Origin: Kangiellaceae bacterium
Lineage (GTDB): Bacteria > Pseudomonadota > Gammaproteobacteria > Enterobacterales > Kangiellaceae
Reading direction: 5' to 3'
Assembly: GCA_019090895.1 (NCBI GenBank)
Contig: JAHRVB010000148.1
Location: 110,320-174,319, forward strand
Length of the DNA stretch: 64,000 bases
Shown one piece after another: positions 10,074 through 20,379 of the stretch; positions within the stretch are counted from its first letter, which is position 1, and each line of letters begins with the position of its first letter. The notes below the pieces were generated by a model that was not told the DNA's origin, did not search any database, and worked only from the letters and a program-made list of their open reading frames with translations. A program made the position numbers and the translations under genes.

Positions 10074-11726
10074 TTAGTGTACGCCGTGCATACCTTTCTT
10101 GAGAAGTGGAGATATTACAATCATAAACACACCCGCTCCGATTCCTAGCCACATAAGAAAACTATATAGCTCTGTATAACTTGCTAGCTGTTCCGCTACT
10201 GTTGCAGTTGCAGAACCACCACTGGAGTCAATAGCAGCCATCTTAGCAATTCTGGTAGCAACTGTTTCAGCTAAAGCGGTAGCGAGGAACCAAGTTCCCA
10301 TGCTAACGCCAACAACGCTCTTAATTGATAACTTAGTCACGGCTGACAGGCCAACAGGTGACAAACATAATTCGCCCGTTGTGTGCAGAAGATAAGCGAG
10401 AATAAGCCAAATCATAGCGACTTTGCCTGCTGCATCAGGAGTTGCAGCACCTAACACTAAAGCACCAAATCCTAATCCGACCTGCAAGATACCAAGACCA
10501 AATTTGACCGGTGTACTAGGCTCGAAATTTCTCTTACTTAACCATATCCATAACCAAGCAAAGAAAGGTGCTAGTAGAATGATAAAGAATGCATTTAAAG
10601 AGCCAAACATAGAGGCTTTCACTTCACCGCCAAATAAATCTCTATTTAACACGCGATCGGCATAAAGCGTCATGCTACCTGCTGACTGTTCAAACAACGC
10701 CCAGAAAATGATAGTAGAAACGATCAGTATCATCAATACAATCATTCGGTGCATTTCTTCTCGGCTGCCTTTAATAACAGAGAATACAATTAACCCTATA
10801 ATGGTGATAGTTAACATACTGTTTTGTAGGTAATGCACCCAAGGTTCACGTTGAACGATGCTCCAAATTACAGCTAGACTAAGGATTGCACAAAGGTAAA
10901 TAAATACCTCTCTGTTTATCAAACCAAATACTTTTTCTTTTAACAAAGAAGGGTTGGTCGGCTCAGCTAATCCATAGAGGAATTTTTGCCCCCAATTAAA
11001 AGTAAACAAACCGAATAGCATGCCAATACCAGCCGCACCAAAACCATAACCCCAACCATAAGTTTCGCCTAACCAACCACAAAGTAGCGTGGCGACAAAA
11101 GAACCTAAATTGATTCCCATATAAAATATGGTAAACCCTGAATCTCTTCTGGGATCTTCGTCACTGTAGAGCTGACCTACAATGGTAGAAATATTCGGTT
11201 TTAAAAATCCAACCCCAACAACAATTAGTGATATAGCCAAATAAAATACATCGAGTGCGGCTGTATCTCTAATTTTAATTGTATCGGTTAAAACGGTTCC
11301 GGCCTTTAATACTTCGCCAGTGGCAAGGGCAAGATCGTTATTAAGAACGGTGCCTTTTATATATTCAACCGCCTGATGGCCTTCATAGGCCATCAATAGA
11401 TGTCCAAGTACAAGTAATATTCCGCCAAACATCACGGCTTTTCTCATACCCAAGTATCGATCGGCTAATAAGCCACCTATTACAGGAAGCGCATATACCA
11501 AACCTGCGTATGCACCTAGGACATCGAGCCCTTCACCATCTGAAAATAAATGGTACTTTGTCAAATAAAGAAGAAGTAAGTATTTCATCCCATAGAATGA
11601 AAAACGCTCCCACAATTCGGTCGCAAAGCAAACATAAAGCCCTTTTGGATGGCCCCAAAGTTCATGTTTTGCTTCGTCTGATAAATTTTCATTATCAACA
11701 GCTGTCGTATCAACTGACATCGGCAA
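10074..11726 (-). CDS. POT/PTR family peptide MFS transporter
   Basis: ELWERFSFYGMKYLLLLYL, FTIFYMGINLGSF, SPVGLSAVTKL. Confidence 0.93.
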   Translation of the reverse strand: MPMSVDTTAVDNENLSDEAKHELWGHPKGLYVCFATELWERFSFYGMKYLLLLYLTKYHLFSDGEGLDVLGAYAGLVYALPVIGGLLADRYLGMRKAVMFGGILLVLGHLLMAYEGHQAVEYIKGTVLNNDLALATGEVLKAGTVLTDTIKIRDTAALDVFYLAISLIVVGVGFLKPNISTIVGQLYSDEDPRRDSGFTIFYMGINLGSFVATLLCGWLGETYGWGYGFGAAGIGMLFGLFTFNWGQKFLYGLAEPTNPSLLKEKVFGLINREVFIYLCAILSLAVIWSIVQREPWVHYLQNSMLTITIIGLIVFSVIKGSREEMHRMIVLMILIVSTIIFWALFEQSAGSMTLYADRVLNRDLFGGEVKASMFGSLNAFFIILLAPFFAWLWIWLSKRNFEPSTPVKFGLGILQVGLGFGALVLGAATPDAAGKVAMIWLILAYLLHTTGELCLSPVGLSAVTKLSIKSVVGVSMGTWFLATALAETVATRIAKMAAIDSSGGSATATVAEQLASYTELYSFLMWLGIGAGVFMIVISPLLKKGMHGVH

Positions 11727-11981
11727 AATTCTCCTTATTGTTAAGTGGTTAATTATTACTCTGAAGTTAGAATGAAAGACCTAAAAGTTCTAACCAAAGT
11801 TGAACAGTCTAACGACTACTATCAAAGATGCAAGTGAAATAATCCCCATTAAACCTCGCGGTAGTGGCCAATCGTTTGAATGTAGAAGATGATTCAGTCG
11901 TAATATTTAATCAAGTAAGGTCTATTTTCCGTTACAATAGCCGCAATTATATGATTGCTTTGTACTGATTGAGGAGCTGCG

Positions 11982-12968
11982 GTGAAATTTTTGGCCTGTA
12001 GGATATATAAAGATGAAGAAACAGTAAGTCATCGGCTGCAACAAATGGATATGGATGAGCTCAGTGAAGGCGAGGTTGTCGTTCGGGTTCATTACTCTGG
12101 AGTCAATTACAAAGATGCATTGGCAGCGACAGGTAAAGGAGCTATTCTCAAGAAATTCCCTTTAAATGGGGGGATTGATCTCTCGGGAATAGTGGAAAGC
12201 TCCTCAAGTGAACGTTTTACCAAAGGCCAAGAGGTTATTGTTAACGGATGCGGTTTGGGTGAAATTCATGATGGAGGTCTCGCTGAGTACGCTAGGGTGC
12301 CAGCAGACTGGGTAATGGAATTGCCTAGAGGGCTTTCAATGAAAGAAGCAATGGTTCTCGGAACGGCAGGGTTTACCGCCGCACTTGCTATACATAGAAT
12401 GTTGGTCAACGGACAAGAACCAACAAAAGGTCCCATTGTTGTAACGGGCGCAAGTGGTGGAGTCGGGTCCAACGCTATTAATATGTTGAGTGGGCTTGGT
12501 TTTGAAACCATCGCGGTCAGCGGGCGCACAATGTTTAAAAACTATCTACGTGAATTGGGAGCCAGCAAAGTTTGTTCCGTTGATGAATTAAACCTAAGTG
12601 AACGACCCTTGGATAAGGGGGTTTTTGGTGGAGCTATTGATAATGTCGGTGGTCAATTACTGAATCAAATACTTGCGCACACCAATTTATGGGGAAATGT
12701 GGCTAGTATCGGATTAGCAGATACCCATAAGTTCTCCGCAACAGTATTTCCATTTATTTTGAGAGGAATAAGCCTATTGGGAGTAAGTTCCACCAATTGC
12801 CCTATGAGTCTTCGCAAAGAAATATGGGGGCGACTAGGTGGCGATTTGAAACCTAACAAATTGAACAAAATACTGACCGAGGAAGTTGCTCTTAAGGATG
12901 TCTCCCAAGTATTCGAAGAATTGTTGGAGCGTAAGCGCTACGGCAGAACAATTGTTAATTGCCTATAA
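11982..12968 (+). CDS. YhdH/AcuI-family quinone oxidoreductase (acrylyl-CoA reductase type)
   Basis: NYKDALAATGKG, VTGASGGVGSNAI, GLADTHKFSATVFPFILRGISLLGVSS; GTG start. Confidence 0.87.
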   Translation: MKFLACRIYKDEETVSHRLQQMDMDELSEGEVVVRVHYSGVNYKDALAATGKGAILKKFPLNGGIDLSGIVESSSSERFTKGQEVIVNGCGLGEIHDGGLAEYARVPADWVMELPRGLSMKEAMVLGTAGFTAALAIHRMLVNGQEPTKGPIVVTGASGGVGSNAINMLSGLGFETIAVSGRTMFKNYLRELGASKVCSVDELNLSERPLDKGVFGGAIDNVGGQLLNQILAHTNLWGNVASIGLADTHKFSATVFPFILRGISLLGVSSTNCPMSLRKEIWGRLGGDLKPNKLNKILTEEVALKDVSQVFEELLERKRYGRTIVNCL

Positions 12969-13013
12969 TCTTGGTGATTAGTAGAGAACATTAACATCTA
13001 ACGTTTGGTATTT

Positions 13014-13508
13014 GAAATGAAAAATCAATTGGCTAAAATCGTCGATAAGCTTCAAAAGAAACCTCGCTGGCTTCGATATCGATTGTTAAGTTTTGCCTTA
13101 GGTAAGACTGTGAAATTTGTAGGAACTGCTGGTGTTAAATGCGTAGAGCTTTCCCAGCAAAAATCCGTGTTCAGAATAGAAAATAAAAAGAAAGTTCGGA
13201 ATCATATTGGTACTTTGCATGCAGCTGCATCAGCACTGGTTGCAGAAACGGCGACAGGTATGGCTCTAGGGATGCACATTCCAGATGATAAAGTACCGGT
13301 TATTAAGTCTATGCAGGTCGACTATGTAAAGAGAACGACCGGAGGGCTAACAGCGGTAGCTCAGTTAACCGAAGAGCAGATTTCTCAAATTCATGAGCTA
13401 GATAAAGGAACGGTTGAAATTGCTTGCGTTGTCTTAGATGATAATCAAGTCGAGCCTGTGTTATGTAAGATGGTTTGGGCTTGGACGCCTCGACGATCAA
13501 CCAAATAG
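13014..13508 (+). CDS. DUF4442 hot-dog fold protein (thioesterase-like)
   Basis: NHIGTLHAAASALVAETATGMALG; start at M5 of the ORF (GKNQLAK... context MKNQLAK). Confidence 0.75.
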   Translation, partial: EMKNQLAKIVDKLQKKPRWLRYRLLSFALGKTVKFVGTAGVKCVELSQQKSVFRIENKKKVRNHIGTLHAAASALVAETATGMALGMHIPDDKVPVIKSMQVDYVKRTTGGLTAVAQLTEEQISQIHELDKGTVEIACVVLDDNQVEPVLCKMVWAWTPRRSTK

Positions 13509-13528
13509 AATAGAAAATAGATCCCATC

Positions 13529-14866
13529 ATGAACGTATTTTTAACCTCACTTGGCTGCCGACTAAATGAAGCAGAACTTCAGACATGGTCGAGTGACTTT
13601 TCAGAATTTGGTATCCAAACAACTTCGAGCCAGGAAGACGCAGATTTAATTGTTATTAATACCTGTGCAGTAACTGGCGAAGCATCGAGAAAGTCTCGAC
13701 AGACTATCCGCCGTTTTCACAGGAAGAACCCGACGGCCAAGATTATTATTACAGGTTGTTATGCTACTTTGGAAAAAAGCGAAGCAGAAGCAATTCTCGG
13801 CGTTGATTTAGTCGTTAATAATAAAAATAAAGCACAGCTTCCACAACTCGCGAAAGAGTTACTTGAATGGTCATCGATGCCTTATGCGGCAACTGAGCCT
13901 GCAGAGTCAGCAATATTTAGTCGAAATAGAGAACGGGCATTCATCAAAATTCAGGATGGTTGTCGTTATCGCTGTACTTATTGTATTGTAACAATTGCTC
14001 GAGGTGAGGAAGAGTCAAGAACTACTCCTAGCATCGTTGATGAAATAAATGCGCTTTCCGATCAAGGTGTCCAAGAAATTGTTTTGACGGGAGTGCACGT
14101 CGGAGGATATGGTACGGATATTGATACCAACTTATACGATTTAGTGGTCGCAATTTTAGAAAAAACTAATGTTCCTCGTATTCGTTTTGCATCAGTTGAA
14201 CCGTGGGACTTACCTGATGATTTCTTTGATTTGTTTAAAAATACTCGCTTAATGCCGCATATGCATTTGCCCATTCAAAGCGGCAGTAACCGAATATTGA
14301 AGAAGATGTCTCGCAGATGTAAATCAGAAACATTTCTTGAATTAGTTAAATTGGCACGCAGTGTCGTACCGTCTTTTAATATTACTTCGGACATCATTGT
14401 CGGATTTCCAGGAGAAGAAGACGAAGATTTTTCGCTTTCTAAGAAAATTGTTGAATTAGCCCAGTTTGGTCATGTGCACACTTTTTCTTACTCGAAAAGA
14501 GAGGGAACAAAGGCTGCTGGTTTACCCAATCAAATCAATGATACAATTAAAAAAGCTCGAAGCATAGAAATGCATCAGCTTTCTAAAGTAACTCGAAATG
14601 ATGTGGTCAGTGAAATGGTTGGAACTGTCTGTTCTGTTCTTTGGGAAGGGCAAGGAAAACGAATGGGAAACGGTGGGGTTCGCTACTATGGTTATACTCC
14701 AAATTATCACAAGGTCTTTGTAGAGACAGACCAAACTTTATCTCTTACTAATCAGCTCTTGGAATGTAAAATTAATTCAGTGACTGATTCAGGAATGCTC
14801 TCCGCGAGCTTGCTTTCTATACCGCTAGAAATTAACGGTAGCCTATTTGTTAAGCAGATTTATTAG
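13529..14866 (+). CDS. MtaB-like tRNA methylthiotransferase (radical SAM)
   Basis: TSLGCRLNEAE, INTCAVTGEASRKS, CRYRCTYCIV. Confidence 0.9.
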   Translation: MNVFLTSLGCRLNEAELQTWSSDFSEFGIQTTSSQEDADLIVINTCAVTGEASRKSRQTIRRFHRKNPTAKIIITGCYATLEKSEAEAILGVDLVVNNKNKAQLPQLAKELLEWSSMPYAATEPAESAIFSRNRERAFIKIQDGCRYRCTYCIVTIARGEEESRTTPSIVDEINALSDQGVQEIVLTGVHVGGYGTDIDTNLYDLVVAILEKTNVPRIRFASVEPWDLPDDFFDLFKNTRLMPHMHLPIQSGSNRILKKMSRRCKSETFLELVKLARSVVPSFNITSDIIVGFPGEEDEDFSLSKKIVELAQFGHVHTFSYSKREGTKAAGLPNQINDTIKKARSIEMHQLSKVTRNDVVSEMVGTVCSVLWEGQGKRMGNGGVRYYGYTPNYHKVFVETDQTLSLTNQLLECKINSVTDSGMLSASLLSIPLEINGSLFVKQIY

Positions 14867-14900
14867 TCAAAACCGATCACAGTATTTATTTCAATAACTC

Positions 14901-17684
14901 TTAGAGTAATATGGATTCAGAGTCTTGGGTAATATTCACTAGCTCTTTTAAAAATACTTGTTGTACCTGTTTTGTATTCTCAGTGATGCCAGAATTCTTA
15001 AGTTCACTTTCAAATTTGTTCGCCAAGTACTTGAGTTGAGGTACACCACAGTAAGCAGTTGCCCCATGTAGTTTATGAACTTCAGCTATGAGATTCTCAA
15101 GATCATCATTTTTTATATGTAAATCGATTTTCGATTTAGCCTCATCGAAGCTTTTTATTAGCATTGAGAGCATCTCCTTTGCTAAGTCTTCTCTACCCGC
15201 AGCATTTTTTAGACTGAGCTGCCAATCAATTGATAAGTTGGTTGGCTGAGCTGAATTAGTTTGAATAGACAAAGCTGCGTCGACTTTGAATAGGACCGTC
15301 GTTTCTGTCCATTGCTCTATACTAGCCTGAAGCTGAGTTTGACTGATCGGTTTAGTGAGGTAGTCATCCATGCCTTCATTAAGCAGTCGTTCTTTTTCGC
15401 CTTTCATCGCGTGTGCTGTGAGTGCTATAACCGGAATACGTCGATTGTGTTCGCTGAGTTGCCTTATTTTCTTAGTTGCTTCTAATCCATCCATTTCGGG
15501 CATTTGCATGTCCATAAAAATAATATCGAATTCGGTATTTCGGCATTGCTCAACAGCTTTTGATCCACTGTCGACCACTGTCTTCTTGAGTTCGAAATCA
15601 GAAAGAAATGCATCGATTAATTTTAAATTAGCTTCATTATCATCAACAGAAAGAACATTAAGTTCAGAGTTCTTATCGTCAGAAGCGGTTGATGTTCTAC
15701 CTGACGTTTGCTCCAAAATAACAAACCATTTTGCTAAAGCATCATGAAATGGTTTTCTGATGATCGGTTTGGTAAATAACTTGTTGATGCCGATATCAGA
15801 ATACTCTTGTAATTGCCGCTCCTCTTTAGAATTGACTAATACTGCCATGGGGGAACCGAGTTTTTTGGCGGCTCGCTGTAATCTTAATAATTTAGTTTGG
15901 GATTTTGTTGGTCCGTAACCACCAACCAAAACCAGATGGACATCTTTTTTCTGTTCTCTAAACTGTTCGGCTTTTTCTATAAGCTCTTCTAAAGTTTCAG
16001 CATTTTCAACAATTGTTCCCCACCGGCCTAACAGGTAATTAGTTGCAAGTTGTGAGGTGTTGTTAGCATCGTGAAATAGAATTCTTCGTCCCGGAAATCC
16101 TAACTCAGTTTCGGCATGATATTCTGATTCTTTATCCAACTTAAGTGTGAACCAAAATGTAGAACCGATATTTTCTTTACTTTCAATTCCTATTTTCCCA
16201 TGCATCGACTCAACTAATTTTTTCGAAATGACGAGTCCTAACCCTGTTCCTCCAAACCGTCTAGTCGTCGTAGTATCAGCCTGAGTAAACGCTTGGAAAA
16301 GGATTTTCTTTTGTTTCTCAGATAGACCAACACCTGTATCGGTTATATTAAACTTTAGCTTAACCGAATTTTCGTTGTCTTCTTCAAGCATGACTCTAAT
16401 TTGGATAGTGCCTTTTTCAGTGAATTTAATCGCATTATTACAAAGATTATTTAATATTTGTCCAATTCGCCCGGAGTCACCTTTTAGTCGAGTTGGAACA
16501 TCTTGGTAGATAATACCTAGAATTTCTATGTTCTTTGCTTGTGCCGCTGGAGCAAGCAAGTTGAGGGTTGCATCGACACATTCATTGATGGAAAAACTAA
16601 GATTTTCCATCTCCATTTTACCGGCTTCAATCTTAGAGAAATCTAATATGTCGTCGATAATAGCCAATAACCCATTCGCAGACTTTCTGATTGTACCTAG
16701 GTAGTCATTTTGCTGATCGGTCAACTTAGAGCGCAATAGTAAATTGGTGAACCCAATAACACCATTCATAGGTGTTCTTATTTCATGACTCATATTGGCA
16801 AGGAATTCCGATTTAACTCTACTCGCTTCAATCGCCTCTTTCCGGGCCATATTTAGTTCAACATTTTGTTCTTCAAGGGCAGTGTTAGTCGCATTGATAT
16901 CTGCGGTAGCTTGTTCAATGGCTAATTGCATTTCTTCTCTCGCTTCGTACAAGGAATCGCTCATGTCGTTGAATCCATCGACTAATGTTTTTAGTTCCCC
17001 AGTGCCACTCGAGTTGATTGCAACTTTAAGTTGACCTTCCTTAATTCGTTTTACTGCGTTGGCAAGTTGAATAATCGGAATGGTGATATTCCTCGCCATA
17101 TTATGTGCTAGTAGCCCGCCCAAAATGAGTCCTATAAGCAAAATAATAACCGCAGTCACCATGGTTTGATATTGGCGTAATTGATTGTTTTTGTCCGTAA
17201 TCATGACACTTACATGGCCAATGATAGGTAATTGTGAAGGGGGGCGGTATTCTTCTCGTTCTACTTGAATTGGTTGGCTGAATATAGGCGCCCTAATAAT
17301 TAAGCCCGATTCAATTTGTTGAATATTGGCCTGTTGAAAACTAACATTTTCAGATGAGGCGGGGAGTTTTTTTATTAGTTCCTGCGCACCCGAACTCGCC
17401 AGTAAAAAGTGACTCTTAGAGTATATTGCGACAGCCATAATGTCAGCATCTCCGTCTCGAGCTGCGGAAACTAACCGCGCTAGAGTTTTTTTATTTCCAG
17501 AGAGAAGACTGTACTCAGCAGTCTGAGCGACATAATTGGCGATGGTTAATCCTCGATCTCGAACACTTACATCGAGATCTTGGACTCTAGATGCAACAAA
17601 ATAGCTTCCCATCACGATGGCGACTAGTCCGGTTGGCACTATGGCAAGCAAGATAACTCGCGCTCTTATTCCCCAATCATTCAT
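14901..17684 (-). CDS. barA: hybrid sensor histidine kinase BarA-like (HAMP, HisKA, HATPase, REC, Hpt)
   Basis: FLANMSHEIRTPMNGVIGF, NLCNNAIKFTEKG, FGGTGLGLVISK, IIFMDMQMPEMDGLEATKKIR, Hpt AEVHKLHGATAYCG; adjacent to rlmD-relA-mazG. Confidence 0.88.
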   Translation of the reverse strand: MNDWGIRARVILLAIVPTGLVAIVMGSYFVASRVQDLDVSVRDRGLTIANYVAQTAEYSLLSGNKKTLARLVSAARDGDADIMAVAIYSKSHFLLASSGAQELIKKLPASSENVSFQQANIQQIESGLIIRAPIFSQPIQVEREEYRPPSQLPIIGHVSVMITDKNNQLRQYQTMVTAVIILLIGLILGGLLAHNMARNITIPIIQLANAVKRIKEGQLKVAINSSGTGELKTLVDGFNDMSDSLYEAREEMQLAIEQATADINATNTALEEQNVELNMARKEAIEASRVKSEFLANMSHEIRTPMNGVIGFTNLLLRSKLTDQQNDYLGTIRKSANGLLAIIDDILDFSKIEAGKMEMENLSFSINECVDATLNLLAPAAQAKNIEILGIIYQDVPTRLKGDSGRIGQILNNLCNNAIKFTEKGTIQIRVMLEEDNENSVKLKFNITDTGVGLSEKQKKILFQAFTQADTTTTRRFGGTGLGLVISKKLVESMHGKIGIESKENIGSTFWFTLKLDKESEYHAETELGFPGRRILFHDANNTSQLATNYLLGRWGTIVENAETLEELIEKAEQFREQKKDVHLVLVGGYGPTKSQTKLLRLQRAAKKLGSPMAVLVNSKEERQLQEYSDIGINKLFTKPIIRKPFHDALAKWFVILEQTSGRTSTASDDKNSELNVLSVDDNEANLKLIDAFLSDFELKKTVVDSGSKAVEQCRNTEFDIIFMDMQMPEMDGLEATKKIRQLSEHNRRIPVIALTAHAMKGEKERLLNEGMDDYLTKPISQTQLQASIEQWTETTVLFKVDAALSIQTNSAQPTNLSIDWQLSLKNAAGREDLAKEMLSMLIKSFDEAKSKIDLHIKNDDLENLIAEVHKLHGATAYCGVPQLKYLANKFESELKNSGITENTKQVQQVFLKELVNITQDSESILL

Positions 17685-18660
17685 GTGTGATATCTTGCTC
17701 CTGAGTACTTATTTGCCTGGCTAGAACTTCTTCAGAAAGCGATTCGTATCCAAGTGTCTTGGCTATATTGTCATTGACTTTCACTTTGAACTTATTGCTG
17801 AAAGTCGGTGCTGGCAAATTAGAACCGCTGCAGATAAGGCCGATTTTTTCAGCAGCTTGTTTTGCCAATTCCTCAACTGGTGTGTAAACACTAGCCAAAG
17901 CGGCAATTTTTGAGTCATTCAACTTGCTTCCAATTAGAGGGATTCTTTTTCTTTGGCTTGCTAAAAGTAGCGACTGTAAATCGTTATTTGAATAGTGTCG
18001 TTCATCATTTAAGATCATTAAAAAACCACCGTTGATAGGTAACCTTTCTAGATAGTTTTGAGCGGATACATGATGTTTTAAAATAAAATATTGGAGAGAA
18101 ATAGCCTGCTTTTTTGCCAGAGATTGGTAATACGGCTGAGAATATCGAGTCTTGTTACCAAAAAATACACCCACACTACTTATGTCAGCGCTAATTGCTT
18201 TACTAAGAAATAATTGACGCAGAAATGGTTGTTCTTGATATATACCTGTGAGTGAAATTCCAAACCTTTGATAGCTGTTGATGAGGGAATCTAAATTCGT
18301 CTTGGATACCTGAGTCGAAAAGATTGGGGCCGATTGCCGAGTTGTTAAAATTTTCTTCAATGCAAAATCGCCGACACTGATGATACAGCTCTTTTCTACG
18401 GAAATTTCGTTTTCTATTTGCGCCAGTGTTAGCTCTTTGGTATTGAGCTGTTTAATTGTATGTCCATCTGGCTTGGTTTTTTGTAGTCGTTCAAGCAAAT
18501 CAAGGATATAAGTTCGGTTGCTCTCATTGATACCGGCATGTGCGACAAACAGTGATGAAGTTGACTTTGCCGCAACTGATCCAGATAACTGCGCTGTTGC
18601 TATTAGGCAAATTATCGATAATATGATTAGATATTTTATTTTTATAAGAGTGGAAACCAT
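17677..18660 (-). CDS. ABC-type substrate-binding-like periplasmic protein
   Basis: Signal peptide and periplasmic-binding-like fold; 8-nt overlap with the kinase gene. Confidence 0.7.
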   Translation of the reverse strand: MVSTLIKIKYLIILSIICLIATAQLSGSVAAKSTSSLFVAHAGINESNRTYILDLLERLQKTKPDGHTIKQLNTKELTLAQIENEISVEKSCIISVGDFALKKILTTRQSAPIFSTQVSKTNLDSLINSYQRFGISLTGIYQEQPFLRQLFLSKAISADISSVGVFFGNKTRYSQPYYQSLAKKQAISLQYFILKHHVSAQNYLERLPINGGFLMILNDERHYSNNDLQSLLLASQRKRIPLIGSKLNDSKIAALASVYTPVEELAKQAAEKIGLICSGSNLPAPTFSNKFKVKVNDNIAKTLGYESLSEEVLARQISTQEQDITHE

Positions 18661-18954
18661 GTTATTCCATAAACGGGTCCAACTGAGCGCTGGTTATTAC
18701 CAAACGTATTGATTAGAGTATATCTTAATCTAACAAGCCTTCACAGACCAATCGTTAAGCGATGTTTTTGCAATCTTAAGATTCTTAAATTATCGAGGAT
18801 TTTCATTATCAACGAGAATAATCGCTTTTAACCGTGTAAAATCCACTCGAATACAGATAACCCTTTTCACGCTACAGCAATCACTCGGATTTTAGATTCT
18901 TAGCTTGTAATGCGGCGATTTAACTACAGTTAAAAAATATTAAAGAAGATTTTC

Positions 18955-20295
18955 ATGGCAAAACGAAGACAACGAAGAGGTAAACCTCTTCCGACAGAGC
19001 CGGTTACGGTAAAAATTGAGAGCTTATCCCACGAAGGCAGAGGGGTTGGCAGAATCGATGGAAAAACAGTTTTTGTTGACGGCGCATTGCCAGACGAAAC
19101 TGTTCAAATGAAATATACGTTTCAAAGAAGTAAATTTGATGAGGGACAATGTTTATCTGTTGAAAATCCCCATACCGATAGAGTAACTCCACCCTGCCAG
19201 CATTTTGGAGTGTGTGGCGGTTGTAGTATGCAGCATCTATCCACTGACGCACAAATCACCCACAAACAATCGATTCTGAAAGAACAATTCAGTCATTTTG
19301 CTAATACACAGCCGGATGAATGGCTACCGCCGCTACAAGCCGATTTGGTGTCATACCGGCGAAAGGCTCGATTAGGCGTGCGATATGTTGCCAAGAAACA
19401 GAAGACTTTAATCGGCTTCCGGGAAAAATACTCAAATTTTTTGGCGGACATCGATTATTGTGAAATACTAGTAAAAGAGGTTGCAGATTTACTGGCACCC
19501 ATGAGCCAACTGATTGATGGGTTAGATACAAGATTGCACATCCCTCAAATTGAAGTCGCTTGCGGTGATAAATCGGTTTGCCTAATTGTTCGCCATCTTC
19601 ACCCCTTAACAACCAAGGATTTGACCGCTTGGGTCGAATTTGCTCAGCAACATGAATTAATTGTTTATTTACAACCAAAGGGACCTAAAACAGTGCATCG
19701 TATTTGGCCTTTGGACGACGAAGATGGACGGTTAAGTTACCGTCTCGAACATTTTGGATTGGAAATGTTAGTGGAGCCACTCGATTTCACCCAAGTGAAT
19801 GCCAGTATTAACCAAAAGATGATTCCGATGGCGCTCGATTTATTAGAAATTAATTCGGATGATAACTTACTCGATCTCTTTTGTGGTTTAGGAAACTTTA
19901 CCTTGCCTATGGCAACTAAAGCAAAACATGTGGTTGGAGTCGAAGGGGTACAAGAAATGGTCGATAGAGGGACCCATAATGCCAACCATAATAATCTCGA
20001 TAATGTCGAATTCTATCAGGCGGACCTTGCGGGCGACCTTTCCAAGGTTCCATGGCTCGACCGTACTTATAATAAAGTGCTTATAGACCCAGCGCGAAGT
20101 GGAGCTATAGAAGTCATTGCCAATATCGTAAAATTAAATCCTGAAAAGATTGTCTACGTGTCGTGCAATCCTTCTACATTGGCGAGAGACACTGGGGAAC
20201 TTGTTAGGGCTGGATATAGACTAACAAAAGCAGGAGTCATGGATATGTTTCCTCACACGACACACGTAGAATCTATCGCGCTGTTTGAAAAATAA
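18955..20295 (+). CDS. rlmD: 23S rRNA (uracil-5-)-methyltransferase RlmD
   Basis: TRAM domain, CQHFGVCGGCSMQHL, LLDLFCGLGNFTLPMA, DPARSGA, YVSCNPSTLARD. Confidence 0.95.
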   Translation: MAKRRQRRGKPLPTEPVTVKIESLSHEGRGVGRIDGKTVFVDGALPDETVQMKYTFQRSKFDEGQCLSVENPHTDRVTPPCQHFGVCGGCSMQHLSTDAQITHKQSILKEQFSHFANTQPDEWLPPLQADLVSYRRKARLGVRYVAKKQKTLIGFREKYSNFLADIDYCEILVKEVADLLAPMSQLIDGLDTRLHIPQIEVACGDKSVCLIVRHLHPLTTKDLTAWVEFAQQHELIVYLQPKGPKTVHRIWPLDDEDGRLSYRLEHFGLEMLVEPLDFTQVNASINQKMIPMALDLLEINSDDNLLDLFCGLGNFTLPMATKAKHVVGVEGVQEMVDRGTHNANHNNLDNVEFYQADLAGDLSKVPWLDRTYNKVLIDPARSGAIEVIANIVKLNPEKIVYVSCNPSTLARDTGELVRAGYRLTKAGVMDMFPHTTHVESIALFEK

Positions 20296-20379
20296 TCTCA
20301 CAAGCTAAGTTTGACAAGCGGGCGTTATGTCTATTTGTCTTAGTTGAGCTGATTAGCTAAAGCATGGAGAGATAGAAGA

